This document shows positions 46,683 through 58,600 of a DNA stretch of 64,000 nt, in pieces. Location of the stretch: NCBI GenBank assembly GCA_015847255.1, contig JADLZK010011221.1, forward strand, positions 496,001-560,000, read 5' to 3'. The DNA comes from Hyparrhenia diplandra. Lineage: Eukaryota; Streptophyta; Magnoliopsida; Poales; Poaceae. Below the pieces are notes generated by a model. It made no database searches. It saw only the letters and a list, made by a program, of their open reading frames with translations, and was not told the DNA's origin. Both the position numbers and the translations under genes were made by a program. The stretch's first letter is position 1, and the number at the start of each line of letters is the position of its first letter.

Positions 46683-49600
46683 GGCGGCACTAAACTGGAG
46701 CATGACAAAGTAATTACTGAGGAAAATTTGGTGTTGGAGAGAGTTGTATCATTGAACCATTGATCTTTCACCGTCTAACTCCTGATATCTGTCACTGGTT
46801 GGGGGCGCAAGAAATCTAAGGCCACCAGCTCCGTTCAACAATATAATTTCTGTCCTTCATTTTGGAGTGTAACAGATTTTTTTTTCTTTGGTTTGTGGGT
46901 CAACTGATCGTTTTTTTTTCTCGCCAGCTGCTGTGTAGTTGGTAGGATTATTAGTTTCGTTTGTGCTTGTCTCAACCAGTCAATCTGTACAAATGCGATG
47001 TCTGCAACTTTTGAATTCAGTGAAGAAAAACTGTGATGGAAAATGGTTGCGCGATCCAATCCTAGCCAATGATAATGAGCTAGCTATCCCTTGAAACTCT
47101 GTAACTTGTAGCTTTGCTTTCTTTTCCTTTGTCACTCCCACTAACTTGCTTTAACTTTTATTAATATATTCAGTAGGGGGCTAAAAAGAGCCCCTCCTGT
47201 TCATTCAAAAAAATGAGCTAGCTATCTTTGTTGAATTAAACTGTGTTTGGCCCAACCTTATTTTAATAAAATCAAATAAAATTCAAAATCTATAATAAAT
47301 GCTACAGCCAATAAATGATTAATTAATACCATATAGGGAAGCTGACTAGATATTGAGACTCAGCTTAAATGAGTAGCCACTACTAAAAAAACAGTATTTT
47401 CTTCAACAACATTTTCATCTATGGGTTTATTAAAACTATTGGTGATAATTAATGTATCACTATCAGTTAAGAATACAAAAGGCGATAAAAACGATTCTCA
47501 CCGTAGGTTTGGAACAATCGTGTTCCAAACTAGCAGTCAAGATCTTGTTCAACCAAGCTAGGTGAGGAGCAGGCAATGAAAGCACTTAGACCCAACCTCT
47601 GCGGCCTATGAGCCGACGTGTGGAATGCTCACCCCACGCGGGATTACAAACAACAATTCTAGTACAACAAGGCCAAGCTTGAGCGGTTTGTTAGTGTGTG
47701 AATCATAACATTGAGACTCTCACCTCAAGAGGACATAAGTTTGCCGACAAGCAACCGAACCTCGGGATACATCAATGTCTCCCTCTTGCACGCTTGTTTG
47801 TCTACTCACACAGTTGTGTGCTTTACATCTGTATACATTTTTTTTTTTTTTGTGTAGCTCTCTAGTTGTAGTTATAATTTAGTGGTAGAATTAGCTAGTT
47901 TAGTAATAACTTCACTAGTTTAGCTCAACTAGAGTAGTGCTTGCCTCTTGTGTATGTTTGAGAGACCTAGTAGCTAGTAGTTCACCTTGCTACTAGACTT
48001 GTGTAGGAGGCTTGTTTTGGGTGAAATAGTGCTAGGCAAGGTAATTGCTATTAGGATCTCACATTGCTCTAGTGTTTTGTTTTTATCTGTATAGACTTTT
48101 AGAAAAAGATATTCACGATCCCTCTAGTCATTTAGATGATCCTTGGATAACATATCATCACAAGTCAGAGGTATGTGCTCATCCTCTTTTGACAATGCCT
48201 TTTTTCTATCCACGTGTCTCTCCATGTCTTTCTCGTCTTCCTCACGGGTGGGCGGTGTCACCTTGGCACAAACTCCACCCTAGTGTGGATCCATGAGGTC
48301 GCAAGAGTTTGGGCCTAGCATGTGGGATGAGCATGCCAATGGCGAATGCGGTGGTGGGCGCGTTGCATGGGATCGTGGTTGGGCTTGAACGGGGAAGCAT
48401 GTAGAACGATGGTGTGTAGTCTCAATAACTAAGGTCGGGGATCATTGTGGACGGGGCAGCTATGGCTAAGGTGATAGTGGATGGGGCAGGGGCATTGTGA
48501 AGTAGCAACTGGAGGTAGCAGTGTGGAAGACGGATGACATGCAGATCCTGCTTGATGAATGTCTAAATGCATCTCAAATAGTATTGTACCCTCTTGGTCC
48601 GTATCCCTCCAAAACACATAACAAGTAAGTCCTCATCTCGCCAACTAAACATAGAGATGAAACCACCATCTCACCTCACGAAACTAGAATTGATCCTTTT
48701 GGTTCCTTCTCAACCAAATGCATGTCTAGTCTTTTTTAAGAAACTGGTGCTTTGTTGATTAATCAAAAGAAAGATTACAATAACTTACTTAAATATCCCA
48801 TAATTCAGGTGGGGTTATAAGCTATTCCTCCACCTAAGAATTTTGCTCAGGATATCGAATGAGCACTCTTCTTCTTGAGCTAATTTATTACAAATTCTAC
48901 TAACAAAACGAAATTTGAAACCTTCGAAACTCCGGCTTAGGCCGTCCCCAACACCCAACATGGACGTTGGTTTCAAAAACACCACATCAGCAACAATCTG
49001 TAGTTGATGAGAGAGAGTATAGAAAAGTGTTAGCTTGTAGAGCTGGAGAGCAGGCCTGGCCGGGGGGGGGGGGGTGGGGTGCGAGCCATGCCTGGGCACA
49101 GGGCCCTTGAAGCCAAGGGGCCCAATCCCATGCAAGCTATAATTGGTGGTATACTCTGGCTCAATAGAAAATCATACCTATGGCCCATACAAAATACTAC
49201 TAGGAGTGTGTGAGGAAGGAGAGGTCTATCGATTCCCCTTCCACCGCGGCCGCTTTGCGTCGATCTCGCGCGTGGCCGTCGCCGATCGTCCGTGTGTTCT
49301 GCTCGCTGTGTAACTCCATTCCCAGCGTCGAGACATCATCACGTCCAGGCGTGTTCAGGTAAAGTATCATGCCCAATTGCTCCTCTTCCGTAAGTCCCCT
49401 TCGTTGTTTGTCTAATGTTTGATTTGCCTAATCGCCTTTGCCCATACTCCTCTAAAATTCTAGTTTGGGATTGGGGAGTCCCTAATGGTGCAGCAAGGGA
49501 AGTGAATAAGTATTATCTCTATTCTCAACTTGGAGTGAAAAAGTTACTTTTTTGAGAGGAGAAAAAAAGAAAAAGAAAAAAGTGATGGATATGCATAGTT

Positions 49601-50500
49601 TATACATTTAGAAGTGAAAAAAAACCAATGATAAATAGTTTATGCATATAGTATTATAATTATAAACAATGATGAAGGGTCCATCTTTCTAGCTTCGCAC
49701 CGGGCCCATAAATGGACAGCGTCAGGCCTATTGGAGAGGTGCTTGGAGGCACCCGGTGGTTTGGAGAAAAAGGTTGTGGTCCATGAGAGAGAATGTGAGA
49801 TGAGCAAAATACATAACGTAATCCAATGCATCTGTTGTTTCATGCGGTAGCACGAATCTTGAAGCTTATTTAGACAGTGCAAATACTACGTGCTGAGCAC
49901 ATATACATACTGCATTGCATATTCGTTTCGTCCTGATATCGATGTACTGTAGGCCGAGTACCCTGTCATATATGCTCTCTGTCTCTTCTGAAACCACTAC
50001 TCCATGGTGTTTAGCGTTGGCCTTGTTCTTAGCGAATCCATTTGGTGCAGCCGGGGATAACATACTGATAATCCGTCCCTAGTCCATAGCGAGACCAGAG
50101 CCGAACCAGAAACGGTCGCCATCTGGGCTGAAATGCGGTGCTCCAGACCAGGCCAGTACGGCCTGCTGGTGGAAGAAGCTTTCGAATTCATTACGGTGAT
50201 CATTGTCGCCAACCATACTGCTTCTGTCATATGTGTCTCGTATATCAAAACAAAAATAAGGTTTGGCAAAAAATAAGGTCTGGCTTCTAGCTATCTCGTC
50301 AAGAAAAAGGTACTTTTGGTCTCGTAATACATTTATAGATTTCATAAGAAATCACACACGTGATGGAAGGGGCCGATGCCTCTCTTCTTTGCATTAAAAG
50401 TTCTAAACCTGTCAAATATAGAAACAATGATCAGAACAGTTGAATTCAGCTGATATCACTACAAGATTCAAATCCCATGAGGAGCCCACACGTCCCCGCA
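46683..50500. other. gene-free region
   Basis: No gene supported. CACTACTAAAAAAACAGT at about 47380 could be an orphan CACTA end. A G12 run lies at about 49062-49073. The patch at 49200-49330 (GC-rich) looks like a first-exon or transposon-leader fragment but has no frame I trust. Confidence 0.4.
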
Positions 50501-50909
50501 CACTACAACAAGATTCATTTTTCGTGACGGGTGTTTTACATTTACCATGGCGGGCAAAGGCGTCCACCACCGTGGTATGGTCGACGTTTTTGCCCACCAC
50601 GGTAAATAATTTATAAAAAAAATTAAAAAAAGAAACCCTAACCCAGGTTCGGCGGGTCCAGGATGCTAGGCCTAGTCGCGTTGTCGGTGCCGCCGCCACC
50701 GGATCCGCCCCCGTACTCCCGTGTACCGCCGCCGCGAGTGGGCCTCCACCGATCAAGCTCGTCAACGAGCCCCTCCACCGGATCGAGCCCCTCCACCGTA
50801 AATAAAAATGTCCGCCATGGTTAATCGGGCATTAACTTTGATGGGCAAACGGGACGCCGTCACGGTTAATTTTTGGATTGTATCTTGTAAAATCATTTTC
50901 GTAGTAGTG
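50501..50909. mobile_element. short CACTA-type MITE
   Basis: Left CACTACAACAAGATTCATTT and inverse right CACTACTACGAAAATGATTT, with repeated GTGACGG/CCGTCAC and CACCACGG/CCATGG motifs just inside. Flanking triplets are GCA and ACA, so a target duplication is only approximate. 409 bp, no transposase. It ends about 270 bp beyond the 3' end of the kinase-regulator gene. Confidence 0.7.
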
Positions 50910-51174
50910 ACAATTCACAAAGAACACAAGTTCACTAGAAATTTGAGTCATTTTTCTCTCCTTTCAGTCATGCTTGCTGGCATGCTAGCTGCTTATATAA
51001 TTTACACATACCGATCGAATTTACCGATGAACACACGGCGAACCATTAAACTCATCACGGCCATGGCCCGAGCCACGTAGTACGATTTACATTTGCTCGT
51101 GACGTACGGACGTACAGCTAGCGCACCGTGAAGTGTCACGCACGCAAAGACGCGCGCCACCACCGCCTCAACAT

Positions 51175-51907
51175 TTACGCTGCTGCTGCGTTGTCGCCGG
51201 CGGCGGCGGCGGCGGCGACGGAATTCTTGCAGTGCGCGATGGCGGCCTGGATGGCGCTCTGCAGCTCCTCCATCGTACTCACCTCCGACGACGCCTTGGT
51301 CACCGACTCCCCACGGAGAGGTGCCCGCTGGTGGCGGGCGACCCTCGCAGCGACGCGGGCGCCGACGACAGCCGCCCCCTGCTGTGCCGCTTGGACGACG
51401 ACTGGGCGTGGGCGGCGGCGTTACCCCGGCGACGACGTGGCGCCCGGAGGTGAACGTGTGCGGCCGGCTCCCGTTCCGCCGCCTGTCCGCGTCCGGCCGG
51501 CTGCTACTGCTACTGCCGGAGTAGGACGACGACGTGAGGAGCTGCTCCACCATCGCCACGACGTACTTCCGCACCACCAGGACTATGTCCAGGCCTCGAC
51601 GTCTTCTCCCGCCAGTTCCGCCGCCGTTGGCTTGCTGCTTCGTCCTGCTGCTGCCGTTCTTCTCCCTGCCGGCGGTTTCGCCGCTGCTCTCGCTTCTTGT
51701 CCAGGCGACGACGCCGGAGATGAGGAACGAGAGCTTCTGCTTGGTGGCCTTGCCGACGTTGCCGCCCTCGACCTCGTTGTTGCTGCTCGTCGTCGTCGTT
51801 GCGCTCTGGTGGTGGTGGTGGTGGTGGTGGAGGCTGTGGTCCGTCGTCGTCACTGAGCGGGAGGTGAGGTCGCTGACGACGCGGCCGAGGCGGTGGTGGG
51901 ACATCAT
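51175..51907 (-). CDS. BKI1/MAKR-type membrane-associated kinase regulator (two apparent indels)
   Basis: Probable plasma-membrane-associated regulator of receptor kinases. The diagnostic C-terminus is STMEELQSAIQAAIAHCKNS (about 51220-51265), the conserved tail of BKI1 and MAKR proteins, which in BKI1 binds the BRI1 kinase. Before it lies RLSSAPASLRGSPATSGHLS, a Ser-rich family block, and further upstream VVRKYVVAMVEQLL and a basic SRPHTF stretch. The N-terminus has a His run and low-complexity Ser/Thr. Two frame breaks fall where a G5 is read as G4: C4 at 51424-51427 and C4 at 51309-51312 on the plus strand. Corrected length is 735 nt (244 residues). No intron. The start is the first of two adjacent Met codons; a TATA-like ATTATACA lies about 120 bp upstream. 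Which receptor it serves cannot be told. Confidence 0.7.
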
Positions 51908-52145
51908 GTCGTCGGTGCGCCCCGTCGGTGGTGCGGAACAGAGCTACACGAGACGACGAAGGGAAGGGAGGAGGATGGTGAGGCAGAGACAAGAGAGGTG
52001 GTGGGAGAGCGATCGAGGCACGAAGCTGTATAATTATTGGCTTGCATTGGATGCCGACGGCGGTGGTGACTGGTGGCCATGGCTCTGAGAGACGAAGGGC
52101 TCGTGTCACTGCACGTGTTTGCGAGTAAGTTAAATTTACACCTAG

Positions 52146-52159
52146 GTGCATATGCACCC
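52146..52159. promoter_or_regulatory. 14-bp perfect palindrome GGTGCATATGCACC
   Basis: It contains two half-overlapping TGCAT (RY-like) motifs. It lies about 240 bp upstream of the kinase-regulator start and next to the hairpin at 52175. Confidence 0.35.
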
Positions 52160-52174
52160 ATGCGCTGGAACACT

Positions 52175-52262
52175 GGATACGCATTGTGATCCCGTCGCAA
52201 GACACTTCTCAACGCACACCGCTCGGAAGTGTCTTGCAAGACGGATCACAACGCTGTATCCC
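52175..52262. repeat. 88-bp near-perfect hairpin (34-37 bp arms)
   Basis: Left arm 52175-52208 (GGATACGCATTGTGATCCCG, then TCGCAAGACACTTC). The inverse of the right arm 52226-52262 reads GGATACAGCGTTGTGATCCG, then TCTTGCAAGACACTTC. The loop is 17 bp. The arms pair with a few mismatches and bulges, a shape compatible with a small foldback element or a microRNA-like precursor. Confidence 0.75.
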
Positions 52263-53293
52263 TGTGGCCCACACGTGTTTGCATGCAGGCCGGTGTGCAT
52301 GGTGAGCCATTAGTGCCAGTCGATTGCTTGTTCAGTGAGAGTGAGGCACCTGAATGCCTGATTATTGCAATGTCGAGTTGTTCAGTTGCACTAATTCATC
52401 ACCAAATTGACTGAAACGAGACGAAAATTGTTGCCGTTGTGAAAAACGGGTGAACAGCCCGATCGCGGAAAAAATGTTACCGTTGTTTGTAGGTTTTGAA
52501 TGTTTGCTAGGATGCAGTATGAATGGCAGCAGCTCAAGGAGATGATGATGTTGACGTCGATAGTGTAAAGTGTAAGCGTATTAAGAGCAACGGCAATGAC
52601 GCCGTGTGCAGTTTTTTTGCCCCATGAGTGGCACAAAAGTTGCAGGATAACCAGACATGATCAACGACAACAGGTGATGCGGGCCTCCGTGTGATTTGTG
52701 AGGCACACGAAATGCCTCGTTTTGCAATTGCAGCCGAACACGATGTAGGAGTATATCCATAGCTAAGGGCTGTAGCTTGGTCAATCGTGCTGACAATATT
52801 GTTTCCAGAACATGCTAGATATCGCTAGATAGTAGTACTGTGCTTTAACATTTGTGCGAGAAGACGATGAATGAAGCAGATTAATTATATATATACGAGG
52901 ATTTTCACTATAAAGAAACCAAAATACTGTACAGTGACGACATTGGAGCAAGAGGTTCATGGAGAATTTCCTCAAAATAGCCGTGTTCACACTTCAACAG
53001 TGTACCCTACCGATGTAAGGTTCTCATCTGATCAAAACCGACAGCTGCATTTCAACCATATATGATTCCGATTGAGCATACCACAACGGGCCGTATGGAT
53101 AGAATATGGAAACAGATATTTATCCGAATTATCCTACGCTCTGTATTCACCAAAACTTGTAATATGGATATCCATATTCATATATCGGTTTCTATTGCGG
53201 ACCAAGTATGGAAGTATTTGAATTCATTTTCGGTATTTTCCTCTATATGATTAATTCTAGATCTCGTATTTGATAGAATTATTATGGAATATG
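52263..53293. other. intergenic
   Basis: No gene supported. AT-rich with short scattered frames. Confidence 0.4.
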
Positions 53294-53305
53294 AAATATG
53301 CGATT

Positions 53306-53603
53306 TTTTTTTGAGATTACACAAGATAACGCAGACACTCAACACGCACGCACACTCACCCCTATGAACACACGTATGCACACCCTATCCCTATTAGCAC
53401 CTTCGAAGGACCGATCCAAAGAATCTTGAAGTTCACGGTCGCCACAGCGCCCTCTCGTCGACGGGGCTCGCCTATCATTTAATGCGCTAAATACCGGAAA
53501 ATCCTAGAATAAACCCAGGGATAAAGTGTCGCACCCAGATTTGAACCACAGGTGGGACCTCCACAACCAATGGCCTTTGTCATTGCGCTATGAACCCCTT
53601 GAC
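53306..53603 (-). mobile_element. tRNA-derived SINE with 12-bp target duplication
   Basis: Flanked by AAATATGCGATT (53294-53305 and 53604-53615). Read on the minus strand it begins CAAGGGGTTCATAGCGCAAT (box A-like), contains GGTTCAAATCTGGG (box B-like), and ends with GTAATCTCAAAAAAAA, an A-rich tail. 298 bp. This structure is that of a tRNA-derived SINE. The A-rich tail adjoins the left flank, confirming minus orientation. Confidence 0.85.
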
Positions 53604-53615
53604 AAATATGCGATT

Positions 53616-54478
53616 CTCAGATCCACAAAGAATAAGATATAATGAATCTATTTAAAATTTCTCTTGATGACTACCGACTAATTATTTAATTTAATATTAC
53701 TAATGATGCATCAAAACTATTCAATAGTATATCTATATTATCAGCGATACATAAAGGTTAAATTAATTTTAGTATTTTTCTAATTTAGTTTAAACCTAAT
53801 ATTAGTATTTTTCTAGTTTAACCCTAATATTAATATTTTTCTAATTTTTTTTAAACCTAATATTACGAATGATGCATTGAAACTATTTAATAGTATTCTT
53901 TCTAATTTAGTTTAATATACTATATATTTACTATTGAAAACAAAAGTTATTCTCATCCATTGGGTTTAATTTTGAGGCTTAATAGAACAATATATTATTG
54001 CCAACATTAACTTATATATAGATGTCTTAGTCATCATAAAATAAGTTATATATTTTAAGTTTCTAACGTTTTTCTATTAATGTTTGATATTCTTTCCATT
54101 ATTTCAAATTATAGTCGCTTTTTTTTTTTTGTTCATCCATTTTACTATGTCTCTCTATGTCTTTAGATATATTATATCTAGATACATAGCAAAATGGATG
54201 TACCAAAAAATCTATGTACCAACAATTTTTATATTTTTATAGAAAGTCAACACGCAGAACATAGTTGTCCTAAAATCTCTATAATACACTATATTGCACA
54301 ACAAATGGAGTATTATGGATTTCATGATCATCACGAAATAAAATATACCAACAACTTTTATATTTTTATAGAAAGGATAAAATATAATTAGATTTTTTGA
54401 GGGGAAAATGTAAACAGATAGGATATATTTAGCCATTGATAGATTTTTTTTCCTTCTATTACAACACACATGAGCTTG
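53616..54478. other. AT-rich intergenic with small repeats
   Basis: TTTTCTAATTTAGTTTAAACC-type phrases recur at 53770-53910. The phrase TTTATATTTTTATAGAAAG occurs at about 54226 and 54356. GTTCATCCATTTTACTATG and its near inverse at 54130-54205 form an inverted repeat. No gene supported. Confidence 0.5.
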
Positions 54479-54599
54479 TTTGCAGTTTGGCTTGAGACAA
54501 TTTGGCTCTCCTCTGTTAGCAAGGCAAAACTTGCTGGGCCGGTCTAGTTTTCTTCTCGGAGGAAGGAATCCAAGTCCAAACGGCCTGCTCGGAACTCGG

Positions 54600-54944
54600 A
54601 AGAGAACTCGCAATTGCAACTCCTCGCTGTCAGCAAAAACTTCCGGTACTTCGGCGACGGGGTTCGGCGACGGGCGAGTAGAGGCTTACCACCGATCGCC
54701 GTCCCTGTCCGCTCCAGTGCTTCTCGCCGGCTCCCCTCCACCCGTTCCCTCACCGCGCCCGCGGCGGGGGCGAGTCCCCGCGACACCTCCCACCCAGGGT
54801 CCCCAGCCTCATACCACCTCCGAAACCCCCTTCCACCGAAGCGAACCACATCAGCGCTCCTCCGTGGAGTTAGTTCGCTCAGTCCTCTTCGTTGGAGTGG
54901 AGATCCATACGGGCGCGGGTTGATTTCGATTTCGCCTTCTGGTG
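54600..54944 (+). other. probable 5' untranslated exon of SEC23
   Basis: A GC-rich block ends at TCTGGTG followed by GTAAGTAAG (a strong donor at about 54945). The next acceptor fitting the gene is at 55583-55584 (TTACAG), opening the exon that holds the start codon. The exact transcription start is not visible, so the left limit is approximate. Confidence 0.5.
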
Positions 54945-55638
54945 GTAAGTAAGTAAGCCCTAGCTTGCTCGAATCAGTGTCTGAGATTTGCGTTTTGGTC
55001 TGCGACAAAATTACTGTGAGCAATCGAATTCGGTTATTTGCTGGAATTGATGCTCCAACCCCCAATCCTTCTGCGAGCTGGTCTGCTGTGCTGTAGTGTA
55101 CTGCAATTCAGTTATTTCGCAGTTAATTTATCCTTTTTATATAAATTATAGGGGGGGACTCAACCTATATTCCTTATGATATATGCATGATCAACCTTCT
55201 CCTCAGGTGGTGATGGCTTCGTAGAGATCTCCACTTATTAGCTCTGAATATTGCTTAGTAATATAAATTTTCAAAAGGGATCTCTGATATCATAGACTTC
55301 AGGTTTACATTCTGTTCAGGAATAGTTTATTTATTTATTTATTTGTTTTTAACTTTCGGTTCATGAATAGTTGACACTCATTGTAGAACCACTTCTATCA
55401 TTAATGTTTGGATTGTGTGCTTCAGTTGTTTCAAAATTCAGAAGTTCACTATAACTTATACTCCCTGTATATCAGTAGCCTATATAGTTAATTTGATTTG
55501 TTTATATCAATTGTCTTCTGTTTTCTCTGTTGTGTTTGGCTTTCTCCGATTTAACCCAATGTTGAATTGGCTGTTATATTACAGGCTGGAGAGGTTCTGT
55601 TTGAAGAAACTACCGCTATAGCCACTTGATTACAGAAA

Positions 55639-58600
55639 ATGGCTGAGTTTCTGGACCTTGAGACCCAGGATGGGATAAGAATGACATGGAATGTTATACC
55701 AGGCACAAAGCAGGATGCTACTAACTGTGTCGTTCCTGTTTCTGCCATTTATACTCCCCTAAAGCCAAATCCTTCCATTCCTGTTCTTCCTTATGCCCCT
55801 CTCCGTTGCCGCATGTGCCGTTCGATTCTCAATCCTTTCTCAGTTGTTGATTTTGTTGCAAAGATTTGGGTCTGTCCGTTCTGCTTTCAGCGCAACCATT
55901 TCCCCCAGCATTACAACTCTATTTCAGAAAACAACCTCCCTGCTGAGCTGTTTCCTCAATATACCACTGTTGAGTACGCATCCACTTCTGAAACGGGTCC
56001 TGTGGCGCCTCCAGTCTTCCTCTTTGTTGTTGATACATGTATGATTGAGGAGGAGATTGGCTATTTGAAGTCTGCTTTAGCACAAGCAATTGAACTATTG
56101 CCAGATCACTCCCTTGTTGGATTTATTACTTTTGGGACATATGTTCAGGTCATTATCATCTCTTATAGTGATACTCCATTGCTGAATGCACTGGTAAACA
56201 ACTAATACAGAGATTTAATTTATGTAGGTGCATGAATTGGGTTTTGGCTTGTTACCAAAGTCATATGTGTTCAAAGGGACAAAAGAAGTTACAAAGGAGC
56301 AAATTCTGGACCAAATGAGTTTCTTTGCTGGGAAAACTAAACCCACAACAGGTGTAATCGCAGGCGCAAGGGATGGCCTCTCAGCAGAGAGTATTGCTAG
56401 GTTCCTGTTGCCTGCCTCTGAGTGCGAGTTTGTGTTGAATTCAGTTAAGAGCTCTGCTTGATTATAAAACTGTGATACATTGGTCAGGGAGATTGGCAAA
56501 GTTCTGTAGCACATCAAAATGTGGAACACTGTGAAATTATCACTCTTAAGTGACATACTAAAATTCTTTTCCATCATTACGCTGTTGACACTGTTTCCCT
56601 TTTTCTGTAGGTAATAGAAGAACTGCAAAAGGACCCTTGGCCTGTTCCAGCTGATAAACGTTCGTCAAGGTGTACTGGAGTTGCATTAAGTGTTGCTGCT
56701 AGTCTCTTGGGGGTTTGTGTTCCTGGATCAGGTGCTAGAATTATGGCATTTGTAGGTGGCCCATCTACAGAGGGACCTGGTTCTGTAAGTCAATTTCTCT
56801 TTCTTTTTAAATATCGTGTTCTTTAGCTTCACAAATGCTGTATACTTAGATGCTAGGATGGCCAGGTCGTGTTGGCACTCCCAGTGGCAAGGGAGAAAGC
56901 TAAGATTGGAATCACGGTTTCTTCTTTCTCAATTACAACAGTGGCATAGGCTTCCTTGTATAGAGACTCATCTAACAGGATAGTGGATACTGATAAATCA
57001 TTCTATAGTAAGTTAATAACCATCCTAACTAGATAAAGATATCAAGCAAGTTATCCTAGGAAACTTATTAGCTATTATGGAATATAGAAAAGCTATAATC
57101 TTTTTGGTACCAGGAAAGCTTATCATAACCATGAAAAAGGTGGCCTCCAAATCCTTGTGACCTTGCCAACACAGGCCTGCTTCTACTGCTATGGTACCTG
57201 TGATACTGCTGCCGCGTAACAGTAGCAGTTGCATTATGTATAGTTCGTGGTGTTTATGATCATTCTCCTAGAGTAACAAAACCTATCTCTACTCTCTTTT
57301 TAACCGTGACCTTTGTTTCTTTTCCTGTTTACCCCAAACTCTATCTTTTGTCTTGTGCCCTATTTTTGTGTTTCTTTTTATACTTGTTTCCTGTGGGTTT
57401 CATCTCTAGCCTACCCCAACTAGCTTGGGACAAAAGGCTATGTTGTTGTTGTTGTTGTTGTTGTAATAATGTGTTTTTTTATCTTTCCGTTTATAATCAC
57501 TGTTTCTTTTACGTTTGGATTGGTACTGGCTAACAGCTAGAGTTTATCCCCACATGACTAGTCTAGTTGTATGAAAACCTCATGCAATGACCCAAGTTGA
57601 TTGATTAATTTTAAGAAACTTTGTTACAACTAGTGTTGTTACAGGGCTGTGCATATTTGGAGTTCAGGTTCATTTGATGGAAATTTTGTGGATTTTGTAG
57701 CTTGCTCTATGCTCTGCTGTTCTGGATATAATATAATTTTGTGCTTCATATCTGTAGTGGAAGTATAATAAACTTATCCAATTCCCAATTTTCTATGCAG
57801 TTTGTCTATTCTGCTTATATTTGATCAATGGAGCATGGTTTGTTTCCAGATAAAGTTGAATACCATTTTAGCTTGCTTTCTTTCAACTTCTCACTACATG
57901 CAAATTAGTGATATGCCATCAGGGAAATGTAGGCACAAGCAACAACTTAAGCATGTTGATTGCTAGTCTCCAAGCGCTCCTATCCATAGCTAATTCCTTG
58001 GAGATATTCCACTCCTTAAGCATGTACTTGGCACTAAATTCCCTTTGAATATTGTTTATCTTCGAGAGTCTGATTGTCTCAAACATCATGGACTTAAAGA
58101 ATTGCCATTAGTTATTTCTTGCTTATGCTTTCTAATGTATGTATTATAATGATATTCTTTTCCAAATTTCAGATCGTATCCAAGTCCCTATCAGAACCAA
58201 TTCGCTCGCACAAAGACCTCGATAAAGGTTCAGCCCCACTTTATAACAAAGCTGTTAAATTCTACGAGGATATCTCTAAGCAGCTTGTGAATCAAGGCCA
58301 TGTACTTGATTTATTTGCTTGTGCACTTGACCAGGTTTGTTGTCTTCTTTTCCTCTTAGAGTTCAGATCAAACATTAGCATGCTGATTGAGGCCCTTGTT
58401 CTGTTCTTTTTATTTTTTGATGAAAAATAGTTTTTTGCTTGTTTTTTTATGTTTAGTTAAGAATTGAAGAAAAATTGATATACAATATCACAGACTTATA
58501 TTGCACAAGCATTTTTTTTTGTCTCACCAAGCCACTATCTGAATATAATGAGCAATCAACGGAAACTTTAGGCTCGTGCAATGTGCATATGAACTCAGTG

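Noticed and set aside
47380..47520. CACTA element starting CACTACTAAAAAAACAGT
   Set aside because: I could not find a matching inverse end with a 3-bp duplication, so only an orphan end is noted.
48950..49330. Possible hAT or gene leader around the G12 run
   Set aside because: There is no coding frame, terminal repeat pair or target duplication that I can support.
51510..52205. 231-codon minus-strand frame over the kinase-regulator start
   Set aside because: It is an out-of-frame shadow made of Arg/Pro/His runs; the MAKR frame carries the family motifs.
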